NCBI RefSeq assembly: GCF_003063315.1
Contig: NZ_NERV01000004.1
Coordinates: forward strand, 186,001-250,000
DNA from: Limnohabitans sp. T6-5
Lineage (GTDB): Bacteria; Pseudomonadota; Gammaproteobacteria; Burkholderiales; Burkholderiaceae_C
Length of the DNA: 64,000 bases
Reading direction: 5' to 3'
Shown one piece after another: positions 45,054-52,820 of this stretch (positions within the stretch are counted from its first letter, which is position 1; each line of letters begins with the position of its first letter). Both the position numbers and the translations under genes were made by a program. Below the pieces are notes generated by a model. It was not told the DNA's origin. It saw only the letters and a program-made list of their open reading frames with translations, and did no database searches.

Positions 45054-46634
45054 ATGAACGACAACATGTCCAGAAGGCGCCTGCTCAAGGACCTGGCATT
45101 GGCCAGCCTCTTGTGGCCTGCCAGCAACCCGGCTTGGGCTCAGGCCAAACTCAATAAAAACCCTTTTGCATTGGGCGTCGCCAGTGGTTCGGCCACCCAT
45201 GACTCGGTGGTGTTGTGGACACGCTTGTTTGACCCTGGCCTCTTCAGCTCGAACATTCCTGACGAGACGATTCCCGTCAAATGGGAAATTGCACGCGACG
45301 AGGCGTTTTCTCAAATGGTGCAAGAGGGGGTATCGCCAGCCGTGCCGGGCTTGGCGCATTCCGTTCATGCAGAAGTGCGCCGCCTGCCCGCCGACCAATG
45401 GTTTTATTACCGCTTCATGGTCGGCACGCACGTCAGCCCCACAGGACGCACCCGGACTTTCGCAGCACCAGGCCAAACCAGCCAAGCTTTGAAGGTGGCG
45501 TTTGCATCGTGCCAGCACTACGAGTTGGGCTACTTCAACGCCTACCCCCATGTCGTGGCCGAGCAACCCGACCTCATGGTGTTTTTGGGCGACTACATCT
45601 ACGAATACCCGCCCGCCAAAGCAGGCGTGAGAAGCGTGGACGGCAGTTGGTGCCTGACTTTGTCTGACTACAGAAAGCGTTACGCCCTCTACAAGCAAGA
45701 CAAAGATCTGCAACAAGTGCATGCCTGCTGCCCCTGGCTGGTGACCTGGGATGACCACGAAGTGCAAAACGACTACGCAGGCTTGCAAGAAGGTTCGGGC
45801 GGCACCGTTTTGACGGACTTCCGCAAAAGAAGGGCTGCGGCCTACCAAGCCTATTACGAACACATGCCCCTGAAATCTTCCGTGTTGACGCAGGGACTCC
45901 AGGGCTTGGAAGACGGGGCCGAGGTCAGGATTTATGACCAGTACCGGTTCGGAAACCTGCTGGCGATTTCCATGCTCGATTGCAGGCAATACCGCAGCCC
46001 GCAAGCCTGCACGCCCGGCGGCAAAACAGGCTCGGGCGTTGTAGACAAGAACAGTTGCACCGCTTTGTCACAAGATGACCGAAGCCTTTTGGGAATGGCG
46101 CAAGAACAATGGCTCGACAAGCAATTGCAACAGTCCACCCAACACACCTGGAATGTCATCGCCCAATCCACCCTGTTTGGCGCTTGCATCTTCAGGTCAT
46201 CGAGTGGTCCCAAAGTCTGGAACGATGGATGGGACGGTTATCCGGACGCCAGAAAAAGACTGGTCTCGCAACTGATCACACACAAAGTGCCCAACCCCGT
46301 CATTTTGGGCGGTGACGTGCACGCCAACTGGGTGGGCTACATCAAGGAAGACTACGACAAGCCAGACAGCAAAACTATCGGGGTAGAGTTTTGCGGCACC
46401 AGCATCAGCAGCTACGACGCCCATGTTTCAGCGTCCACCCCTCGGAACAATCCACACTTTGTCTTTGCAGATGGCACCCGAAAGGGCTATCTGATCGCAA
46501 CCATCACCAGCACAGAAATTCGGATGCATCTGCGGGTCGTCAAGGACCACCGAACACGGGTCTCAGACATTGAAACTCTTGCCAGCTTCAAAGTGGCAGC
46601 AGGTGCATCCCGCATTGAACCCGTGAGCACTTGA
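45054..46634 (+). CDS. PhoD-like alkaline phosphatase/phosphodiesterase, Tat-exported
   Basis: This 526-residue PhoD-family phosphatase has a twin-arginine signal 'SRRRLLKDLALASLLW' (residues 5-20, cleavage near 'AWA-QA'). A PhoD N-terminal beta domain is followed by the metallophosphatase core: 'FASCQHYELGYFNAYPH', 'DLMVFLGDYIYEYP', 'WDDHEVQNDYAG' and 'ILGGDVHANWVG' supply the metal ligands. The ATG at 45054 is preceded by GGGAG; a TTG 36 bp upstream is less likely. The enzyme releases phosphate from mono- or diesters in the periplasm. No Pho box was recognised in the 163-bp gap upstream. Confidence 0.93.
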   Translation: MNDNMSRRRLLKDLALASLLWPASNPAWAQAKLNKNPFALGVASGSATHDSVVLWTRLFDPGLFSSNIPDETIPVKWEIARDEAFSQMVQEGVSPAVPGLAHSVHAEVRRLPADQWFYYRFMVGTHVSPTGRTRTFAAPGQTSQALKVAFASCQHYELGYFNAYPHVVAEQPDLMVFLGDYIYEYPPAKAGVRSVDGSWCLTLSDYRKRYALYKQDKDLQQVHACCPWLVTWDDHEVQNDYAGLQEGSGGTVLTDFRKRRAAAYQAYYEHMPLKSSVLTQGLQGLEDGAEVRIYDQYRFGNLLAISMLDCRQYRSPQACTPGGKTGSGVVDKNSCTALSQDDRSLLGMAQEQWLDKQLQQSTQHTWNVIAQSTLFGACIFRSSSGPKVWNDGWDGYPDARKRLVSQLITHKVPNPVILGGDVHANWVGYIKEDYDKPDSKTIGVEFCGTSISSYDAHVSASTPRNNPHFVFADGTRKGYLIATITSTEIRMHLRVVKDHRTRVSDIETLASFKVAAGASRIEPVST

Positions 46635-46654
46635 TCAAGCAACAAGACGCGACC

Positions 46655-46745
46655 TGTGGTTTCCCGCAGGTCAGTGGCTTCAGCCCCGACATGGTGCCTG
46701 CGCCGAAGGCAGAAATGTCGGAGCTGAAGCTGCCGACCTACGAGG
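46655..46745. repeat. Family-A REP pair
   Basis: A forward copy (GCAGGTCAGTGGCTTCAGCC, CCGACAT) and an inverted copy (TGTCGGAGCTGAAGCTGCCG, ACCTAC), with TGCGCC between them, are arranged like one unit of the 89-bp array at 5 kb. It fills most of the gap between the PhoD-like gene and the convergent CoA ligase gene. Confidence 0.8.
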
Positions 46746-46790
46746 CACGGGCGGTGGATACGTCACCGTGCGGGACCAATGAACTGTGAT

Positions 46791-48320
46791 TCACGCTTGC
46801 AATAGCTTTTGCAGCTGCGGCTTGAGCACCTTGCCCAAAGCGCTTTTGGGCAGGCTGTCCATGAAGACCACACGGCGCGGCAGCTTGAAGCGGGCGATGC
46901 GCGACTGCAGGTGCGCCAGCACGGCTTCGGCGCTCAGCGCATGACCTGCGGGGTCGGCGCTGCGCACCAGTACCGCCACGGGCACTTCGCCCCAGCGCTC
47001 GTCGGGCAAACCGACCACGGCGCTCTCGGCCACACCGGGCAAGGTCACCAGCTGGTTCTCGATTTCGGCCGGGTAGATGTTTTCGCCGCCAGAGATGATC
47101 ATGTCCTTGCTGCGGCCCACGATGGTGATGCAGCCGTCTTCGGCGCGCTGGCCCAAGTCGCCAGAGTGGAACCAGCCGTCCTGCAGGCCCGTGTTGGGTT
47201 CACCGTCGGCACGCCAATAGCCGCGCATCAGGTTGGCGGCGCGGATGCAGACTTCGCCCGTCTCTCCGGGGCCAACTTCTTGCCCTTGGGCGTTTATGAG
47301 TTTGACCTGCGCTTGCGGGTGCGGCCAGCCCGATGCGCCCACGCGGGCCATGGCATCGGGCAAGCGCAGCACGATGGACACGGGGCCGGTTTCGGTGGTG
47401 CCGTAGACCTGGCCCACCGGCACTCCGCGTGCGTGCAGCGTCTCCAGGTAGGCCACAGGCACGGTGGACGAGCCGGTCATGATGCCGCGCAGGCAAGCGA
47501 GCGAGGTGTCGGCCCAGCGCGGGTGTTCAAACAGGGCGCGCATGGTGGCGGGCACCAGCAGCGACAGCGTGGGGCGACTGGTGGTCATTTCATCCAACCA
47601 CGCGTTCGCGTCAAAGCGAGGGTGCAACACGACCTCGACCCCGGCCAGCAGCGCGGGAAGGGTCTGGATGCACAGGCCGCCCACATGGAACATGGGCAGC
47701 GTGGACAGCACCTTGTCACCAGGCAGAAAGTCATGCGCCCAAGCACTGGCGCGGGCGTTGGCCAGCAGCGCCGCTTGTGTGTGCACCGCCCCTTTGGGCA
47801 CACCTGTGGTGCCTGAGGTGTAGACCAGCAGCAGCGGCAGCTCGCCATGAACGGCGGGCAGTGGCAGGCCGCGTGGGGACGCGCTGGCAATCAACGTGTC
47901 GTGGTGGGTGTGCTTCAAGCCCTCGGCCTTCAGCGCAAGGGCTGTGCTCGCATGGTGGCTGTCGTGCACCAGCAGGCGCGGCTGCGCGTCCAGCATGACC
48001 TGCTGCAACTCGGGCACCGCGAGGCGAAAGTTCAGCGGCAAGAAGATCGCACCCAAACGTGCACAAGCCACCAGCGTGACCAGTTGCAGCTCGTGGTTAA
48101 AGCCCAACCAAGCCACGCGGTCACCCGGCTGCACACCCCAGGTGGACTGCAGGTGCGCGGTGACGCGCTCCACGCGCCGCCAGAACTTGGCGAAGTCGTA
48201 GGCGAAGGTCTGATCGGGTTGGCGCTCGTCCCCCCTGAAGGTCATGGCCGGCTGCACGCCGCGCTCATGCGCGAGCTGCGCAAAGCGGGCCGCGAGGGGA
48301 CTGCTTTCGTCGTCAAACAT
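46791..48320 (-). CDS. AMP-dependent acyl-CoA synthetase/ligase
   Basis: This 509-residue adenylate-forming enzyme has P-loop 'LVYTSGTTGVPKGAVHT' (about residue 170), A5 motif 'QVYGTTETGPVS', A7 'GWFHSGDLGQ', A8 'IVGRSKDMIISGGENIYPAEIE', and the A10 catalytic Lys in 'LPKSALGKVLK' near the C-terminus. It activates a carboxylic acid to its CoA thioester via an acyl-adenylate. It is the last gene of the NicX-like cluster and overlaps the acyl-CoA-dehydrogenase-like gene by one base (TGATG). The acid it activates is unknown. Confidence 0.92.
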   Translation of the reverse strand: MFDDESSPLAARFAQLAHERGVQPAMTFRGDERQPDQTFAYDFAKFWRRVERVTAHLQSTWGVQPGDRVAWLGFNHELQLVTLVACARLGAIFLPLNFRLAVPELQQVMLDAQPRLLVHDSHHASTALALKAEGLKHTHHDTLIASASPRGLPLPAVHGELPLLLVYTSGTTGVPKGAVHTQAALLANARASAWAHDFLPGDKVLSTLPMFHVGGLCIQTLPALLAGVEVVLHPRFDANAWLDEMTTSRPTLSLLVPATMRALFEHPRWADTSLACLRGIMTGSSTVPVAYLETLHARGVPVGQVYGTTETGPVSIVLRLPDAMARVGASGWPHPQAQVKLINAQGQEVGPGETGEVCIRAANLMRGYWRADGEPNTGLQDGWFHSGDLGQRAEDGCITIVGRSKDMIISGGENIYPAEIENQLVTLPGVAESAVVGLPDERWGEVPVAVLVRSADPAGHALSAEAVLAHLQSRIARFKLPRRVVFMDSLPKSALGKVLKPQLQKLLQA

Positions 48321-49588
48321 CACTCGTCTTTTTCGCCGGGTTCGTACAAGGCTTCGCGGCCGATGCGGTCCATGCACAGCTCGGCTGTCCAGGGCAGCAT
48401 GAGCGAGCCGCAGCGTGCATCGCGGTACAGGCGCTCCAGCGGCAAGCTCTTGAGCATGGACTGGCCGCCGCAGGTGCGGATCGCCAGGCGGGCAATGTCT
48501 TGCGCGTTTTCCATGATGGTGTACTGCGCGGCATAGGCACGTAGGCGGGTGGATTTGCTCGGGTCCACCTTGGCGTCTTCAATGGCGCGCAAGAACAAGT
48601 TGCGGGTTTGTTCGAGCTTGATGAACATCTCGGCCACGGCGATCTGTTTGGTCGCGAACTGGCGGCGTTTGATGGGGCCGGTGCCCGCAATCTCGCCACG
48701 CAAATAGGCCACAGTGAAGTCGTACGCCGCTTGCGCGATGCCCATGTACGTAGGCGAGAGCGTCATGAACATGTGCGGCCAACGGCTGGCGGCCTGAAAG
48801 TACAGACCCTGCGGCATGAGCGCCGCGTCATCGGGCACGAACACGTCTTTGAAAATCAGATTGCGCGACACGGTGGCGCGCATGCCCAGCGGGTCCCAGT
48901 CGCCTTCGATGGTCAAACCCGGCGAGGTGCGCGGGATGGCCAGGTACAGCGTGTCGCGGCGCGAGAGGTCAGCACCCTCTTTCTTCTCGGTGCAGAGCAC
49001 GCCAAAGTAATCGGCAGCATCCGACAACGATGCAAAGATCTTCTTGCCGTTGACCTTCCAGCCACCATCGACCTTCACAGCAATGGTGCCAAAGGGTTGC
49101 GCCCCCGAGGCCGCAGCGCCGCCTTCAGAAAACGGTTGCGCGTAAATCGCGCCGTCTTTGACCACACGGGCAAAGTGCGTGGCTTGGTGCTGGCGGTGGG
49201 TGGCACGCTGCTCGGGCGTCATCTCCAGGTCTTCAGACAACAAACCGCTCCAGAGCATGGTGCAGACATGCATGTTGAAGGTGAGCGCGGTGGCGCCGCA
49301 GTAGCGACCAATCTCGGCCGACACCATGGCATAGGTGGCGTAGTCGGCGCCGTGGCCGCCATGAGCTTCGGGCACACACAGCGCCAGCAGGCCCGAGTCG
49401 CGCATGTCGTCGTAGTTGGCGAATGGGAACTGCGCGTCGCGGTCGAGCTGCGCGGCACGGGGGGCGAACTTCTCGCGGCCCAGCTGGCGGGCCAGCGCCA
49501 TCAGCTTTTGCTGTTTTTCGGTCAGGGGGTAGTCGTCACCACAGATGGGCATGACGGTGGGCTGGGTTTTATCTTGCACGTCGGTCAT
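48320..49588 (-). CDS. Acyl-CoA dehydrogenase-like flavoprotein lacking the usual catalytic Glu
   Basis: This 422-residue protein has the acyl-CoA dehydrogenase fold: N-terminal helical domain ('DSGLLALCVPEAHGGHGADY'), beta domain ('AQPFSEGGAAASG', 'GWKVNGKKIFASLSDAADYF') and C-terminal four-helix bundle ('RTCGGQSMLKSLPLERLYRDA'). Where medium-chain enzymes have the catalytic Glu in YEGT-x-E, this protein reads 'MLPWTAEL' (about 397-404), so that base is missing. A flavin reductase gene lies in the divergent unit. It may therefore be a reduced-flavin-dependent monooxygenase of the group D type and not a dehydrogenase. The ATG at 49588 overlaps the hydrolase stop by one base. Function open. 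Confidence 0.85.
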   Translation of the reverse strand: MTDVQDKTQPTVMPICGDDYPLTEKQQKLMALARQLGREKFAPRAAQLDRDAQFPFANYDDMRDSGLLALCVPEAHGGHGADYATYAMVSAEIGRYCGATALTFNMHVCTMLWSGLLSEDLEMTPEQRATHRQHQATHFARVVKDGAIYAQPFSEGGAAASGAQPFGTIAVKVDGGWKVNGKKIFASLSDAADYFGVLCTEKKEGADLSRRDTLYLAIPRTSPGLTIEGDWDPLGMRATVSRNLIFKDVFVPDDAALMPQGLYFQAASRWPHMFMTLSPTYMGIAQAAYDFTVAYLRGEIAGTGPIKRRQFATKQIAVAEMFIKLEQTRNLFLRAIEDAKVDPSKSTRLRAYAAQYTIMENAQDIARLAIRTCGGQSMLKSLPLERLYRDARCGSLMLPWTAELCMDRIGREALYEPGEKDE

Positions 49589-50508
49589 CAAAAGCTCCGC
49601 AAAAAAGGCAGCAGTGCATCGGCAAAGCTGTCGGGTTGCTCAAACGTCAGCAAATGACCCACGCCCGGCAGGCACAGGTATTGCGCATGAGGAATCTTTT
49701 CGGCCATGCGCTGCACCACAGCGGGCGCAGCGGTGCGGTCGTGTTCGGCTGCGATGCACAGCGTGGGCACGGTGATCGTGGGCAAGGCGCTGCGCTGCTC
49801 AAACTGCACCAGCGCGCTGAGCGCCGCTTTGTAGGCGGCTGGCGTGATGGAGCCCATGCAGGCTTTGGCCTGCGCCAAACCCGGGCCGTCAAAGCCCGGT
49901 GCCACCATGGTCGGCACCAAGGCATTGGCCACATCGCCCATGCTTTGGCCTGCTTCCAATGGGGCCAGACGCTGCGCGATGAAGGCTTGTTGAAAATCGC
50001 CGCCGCTTTGGCCAAAACCCGGACTGCTGGCGGCCAGCACCAAGCCTGCCACGCGCTCAGGGTGACGTGCCCACATTTGCAAGGCCACCATGCCGCCCAG
50101 ACTGTGGCCCACCAACACGGCTTGCTGCAAACCCTGTGCATCCATCAGCATGGCCAGCGCATCGGCCAAGCCGTCAAAAGTGCAAGGCTCGATCATCGGG
50201 CTGTCGCCGTAGCCCGGCATGTCCCAGGCCACACTGGCGTAGCCCGCTTGGGCGCAGGCCTGCTGGATGGCCGCCCACGAACTGGCGCGCCCGCCGATGC
50301 CGTGCAAAAAAACCAGCGGTGTGCGTGTGGGAGCTGCGCCCTCGCAGCGATCAGCCGCCATCTTCGCGACGAGGGCGTCGCTCCCACAAATCACTTCAGG
50401 GTTCATCCCGACGAGGGCGTCGCTCCCACAAGTCATATCAGGGCTCTTCGCGACGGGGGAGTCGCTCCCACAGGCGGGCATGGCCACGCATGACATCAGG
50501 GCGCTCAT
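49588..50508 (-). CDS. Alpha/beta hydrolase with an N-terminal extension made of in-frame REP repeats
   Basis: The 306-residue frame has a standard alpha/beta hydrolase core from about residue 62: 'PLVFLHGIGGRASSW' (oxyanion), nucleophile 'LVGHSLGGMVALQ' (Ser), acid in 'AAEHDRTAAP' (Asp) and 'LPGVGHLLTFEQP' (His). It resembles PcaD/NicD-type hydrolases. Residues 13-61 are translated family-B REP DNA: 14-residue units beginning 'CGSD' at 13, 27 and 41, then an inverted copy. The ATG at 50508 overlaps the upstream dioxygenase stop (ATGA), which supports it as the start, but an internal ATG at codon 50 (50361) would avoid most of the extension. Its neighbours suggest hydrolysis of a ring-cleavage product. 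Confidence 0.85.
   Translation of the reverse strand: MSALMSCVAMPACGSDSPVAKSPDMTCGSDALVGMNPEVICGSDALVAKMAADRCEGAAPTRTPLVFLHGIGGRASSWAAIQQACAQAGYASVAWDMPGYGDSPMIEPCTFDGLADALAMLMDAQGLQQAVLVGHSLGGMVALQMWARHPERVAGLVLAASSPGFGQSGGDFQQAFIAQRLAPLEAGQSMGDVANALVPTMVAPGFDGPGLAQAKACMGSITPAAYKAALSALVQFEQRSALPTITVPTLCIAAEHDRTAAPAVVQRMAEKIPHAQYLCLPGVGHLLTFEQPDSFADALLPFLRSF
50326..50475. repeat. Family-B REP array inside the hydrolase reading frame, 42-bp period
   Basis: Three inverted family-B copies have their GTCGCTCCCACA foot at 50377, 50419 and 50461, exactly 42 bp apart. A facing copy at 50328-50352 (GTGGGAGCTGCGCCCTCGCA, GCGAT) has the stem variant GCTGCG/CGCAGC. All of it is translated in the hydrolase gene. 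Confidence 0.9.
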
Positions 50509-51590
50509 GCCAGCGCCGCACTCACGACTTGGCCCGCATCGACCACCACCGTGTCGTCGAGCCGAATGGTGCAGCCGCGCATGGGCAAGTCAAAGTGGCC
50601 CAGCGTGTGGCGGCCCGCGACTTCGTTCGCCCCGGTGGAATACAAAAAGTTGCCAGCAAAGGCCCGCAGTTCGGTGCCGTTGCAATCGCGCTTGTCGTAG
50701 AACGTCATGGCGTCCCAACGCGCTGCCGGGTTCAGGCCAAAGCCCACATGCGAGACGGCATAAGCGGCGCGGTGGCCCTCGGCGTCTTCCCAGGCTTTCC
50801 AGTAGCCGCGCATCATGTCCACATCCACGCCCTGCCCCTCGATGGCCACCACGCTGTCGTTCTCGATGGTCAGGCGGATCGTGTCGCGCAAATAGCTTTT
50901 GAAGGTCAGGTTCACATCGCCCGGGGCCATGACCAGCGTGCCGTTGACGCTGCCTGCGGCCGGGAAAGCCAGCGCCAGCCCAGCGGGCCAGTGCGACACC
51001 ATGCCCGGCTTGGGGCAAAAGCCCCACACGCCGCCGACCACCGCTTGTTTGTCGCCATGTTTCAGGTTCACGCGCAGGTCGGTGCCTGCGGCAGACGTGA
51101 CGTGCATCTGCTGCGCGCCACGCAGCTTCTTCATCGCAGCACGCACCACGCCTTCGAGCGCCGGATCGGGCACGGTGCGCTCCAAGATTTCAGGGTGCTC
51201 ATTGGACACCATAAGCAGGCGCGGCATGTGGCCGTCCACGCCTTTCATGATGGTGGGCAACTCGGGCGCGTGCAGCAGGCCTTCGACGGTGCAGTCCACC
51301 ACCATGTCGGCGCGTGCCAATGCAGCCACCACGGGGCCGAGTTGCCCAATAGCGTCACTAGCGCCTGTGGAGCGCACGGGCGCGGGGGCGGTAAGTGCAG
51401 GCGTGGTCAGCGTCACTTCGAACACGCGGGCACCCATGGCCTCCAGCGCGAGGCGGGCCAAGTCCACGTTGACGCGACGTGATTGGGTTTCGGCCAGAAT
51501 CGCCACCACCTCACTAGGCTGCACCTTGCACAGCGTGAAGGTGCGGGTAAACGCTGCGAGCCACCTGTTTTCGATTCGTTCCACCAGCAT
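50505..51590 (-). CDS. 2,5-dihydroxypyridine 5,6-dioxygenase-like (NicX/M29-like) enzyme
   Basis: This 361-residue protein aligns by eye with NicX of nicotinate degraders: 'TRTFTLCKVQPSEVVAIL', 'ADMVVDCTVEGLLHAPE', 'VSHWPAGLALAFP', 'VNGTLVMAPGDVNLTFKSYL', 'AVSHVGFGLNPAARWDAM' and 'GNFLYSTGANEVAG'. The Fe(II) triad His-His-Asp of NicX is kept as His281, His332 and Asp334 ('GHFDLP'). NicX opens 2,5-dihydroxypyridine to N-formylmaleamate. Databases may call such proteins aminopeptidase M29-like. It starts the minus-strand operon dioxygenase-hydrolase-ACAD-like-CoA ligase. The ATG at 51590 has a GGAG-like leader. An N-heterocyclic or hydroxylated aromatic substrate is inferred. Confidence 0.82.
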   Translation of the reverse strand: MLVERIENRWLAAFTRTFTLCKVQPSEVVAILAETQSRRVNVDLARLALEAMGARVFEVTLTTPALTAPAPVRSTGASDAIGQLGPVVAALARADMVVDCTVEGLLHAPELPTIMKGVDGHMPRLLMVSNEHPEILERTVPDPALEGVVRAAMKKLRGAQQMHVTSAAGTDLRVNLKHGDKQAVVGGVWGFCPKPGMVSHWPAGLALAFPAAGSVNGTLVMAPGDVNLTFKSYLRDTIRLTIENDSVVAIEGQGVDVDMMRGYWKAWEDAEGHRAAYAVSHVGFGLNPAARWDAMTFYDKRDCNGTELRAFAGNFLYSTGANEVAGRHTLGHFDLPMRGCTIRLDDTVVVDAGQVVSAALA

Positions 51591-51653
51591 GCTTGTCTCC
51601 TTGACGGACAGGTTCTGCGCACGACGCACTCGACCTCATGCCAAACAGTTTAT

Positions 51654-51665
51654 ATGAATATTCAT
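51654..51665. promoter_or_regulatory. Palindromic operator candidate between the dioxygenase and flavin reductase genes
   Basis: A perfect 12-bp palindrome, ATGAATATTCAT, is followed by a second half-site-like AATTCAT at 51669-51675. It lies in an AT-rich stretch of the 98-bp divergent gap, 63 bp from the dioxygenase start and 23 bp from the flavin reductase start. MarR regulators bind such AT-rich palindromes, and a marR gene is second in the rightward operon, so autoregulation of both directions is likely. Confidence 0.55.
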
Positions 51666-51688
51666 GTAAATTCATCCATAATGACCCT

Positions 51689-52237
51689 ATGCGCCCTAAC
51701 CCACCTCCGACCATTCAGCCGCTGACCCCAGACTTTGAGTCAGCCCACTTCAGGCAGGCCCTGTCGCGCTTCGCCACGGGCGTGACCGTCATCACCACCT
51801 TCGCGCCAGACGCACAAAAAGGCGACACGGCCAGCAGCAGCTTTGTGGGCATCACGGCCAGCTCGTTCAATTCGGTGTCGCTCACGCCGCCGCTCGTGCT
51901 GTGGAGCTTGGGCCACCGGGCCAGCAGCTTGCCGCTGTTTCATGCAGGCACGCACTATGTGGTCAATGTGCTGGCCGCAGACCAGCTCGACTTGTGCAAT
52001 CGCTTTGCCTATGGCAAAGGCGACCGGTTTGCCGACACCGCCTACACCCTGGGGCAAGCCGGGTTACCCATTTTGAAAGGCGCACTGGCCTGGTTTGAAT
52101 GCCACAACCGCAGCCGCCACGAAGAAGGCGACCATGTGATTTTTGTGGGCGAAGTGGAACGCTGCGGCTTCAGTGATGGCTCGGCCCCACTCGTTTACCA
52201 GGGCGGTCAGTTCAGCACCACCACGCCACTGGCATGA
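51689..52237 (+). CDS. Flavin reductase family protein (short-chain flavin reductase)
   Basis: This 182-residue FMN-binding split-barrel flavin reductase has 'FRQALSRFATGVTVITT', 'GITASSFNSVSLTPPLVLWSL' (flavin-binding strand) and the terminal 'GDHVIFVGEVERC' followed by 'PLVYQGGQFS'. It is similar in layout to HpaC/NicC-type reductase partners. It supplies reduced flavin to a two-component monooxygenase; the only candidate oxygenase nearby is the ACAD-like protein of the divergent operon. The ATG at 51689 is used because the longer frame starts inside the operator. It overlaps marR by 4 bp (ATGA). Confidence 0.9.
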   Translation: MRPNPPPTIQPLTPDFESAHFRQALSRFATGVTVITTFAPDAQKGDTASSSFVGITASSFNSVSLTPPLVLWSLGHRASSLPLFHAGTHYVVNVLAADQLDLCNRFAYGKGDRFADTAYTLGQAGLPILKGALAWFECHNRSRHEEGDHVIFVGEVERCGFSDGSAPLVYQGGQFSTTTPLA

Positions 52238-52668
52238 GCAACTCCGCAGGCTTTGTCGACGACTACCTCGCCTACTTACTGGCACGCGCCAGCCATTTGA
52301 TTTCGAGTGAATTCCACGCCGTGGTCGAAGCCAGTGGTCTGAGCCTTATGGAATGGCGCGTCATGGCCAGCCTGTCGGGCAAAGACGCGCTGAGCGTGGG
52401 CGAGCTGGCCGACATCGTGCTGGCCAAGCAACCCACCGTCACCAAACTGGTGGGCCGCATGGCTGAAGCTGGTTGGGTCAAACGTGTTGACGCCCCGCAC
52501 GACAAGCGCCAATCACTGGTGAGCCTCACCGCAGCGGGTCACCGCAAGGTCAAGCCCTTGCTGGCACAGGCACGGGCGCATGAGGCGCAGGTCATGGCCG
52601 ACATCGGATTGGCCGAAGTGGCCCAGTTGAAAAAGGTCCTGGAGCGGATGATTGCAGTGCGAGGATAA
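52234..52668 (+). CDS. MarR-family transcriptional regulator
   Basis: This 144-residue winged-helix regulator has the HTH 'LSVGELADIVLAKQPTVTKL' (about residues 51-70), the wing 'VDAPHDKRQSLVSLTAAG', and dimerising helices at both ends. MarR proteins usually repress the operon they sit in until an aromatic acid or its CoA ester binds. Coupled to the flavin reductase gene by ATGA. A partial, decayed copy of this kind of gene lies on the far side of the fic gene at 54.0 kb. Confidence 0.92.
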   Translation: MSNSAGFVDDYLAYLLARASHLISSEFHAVVEASGLSLMEWRVMASLSGKDALSVGELADIVLAKQPTVTKLVGRMAEAGWVKRVDAPHDKRQSLVSLTAAGHRKVKPLLAQARAHEAQVMADIGLAEVAQLKKVLERMIAVRG

Positions 52669-52782
52669 GTGCCGCTCAGAGGCGCGATGCGCGCCCTCAG
52701 ATCATTGAGGAAAGAGCGATATAGCGTCTGATTTTTATCGACACACAGGGTCGCATTAAAAGTCGCAAAAAATCTCGCATGA

Positions 52783-52812
52783 TTTACAAATTATCTTTGC
52801 GCGACATATACT
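52783..52812 (+). promoter_or_regulatory. Sigma-70-type promoter candidate for fic
   Basis: TTTACA (52783-52788) and TATACT (52807-52812) are separated by 18 bp in an AT-rich 110-bp leader unlike the surrounding GC-rich DNA. The start codon follows only 8 bp after the -10 element, so the transcript would have almost no leader. Confidence 0.5.
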
Positions 52813-52820
52813 TATAAATC

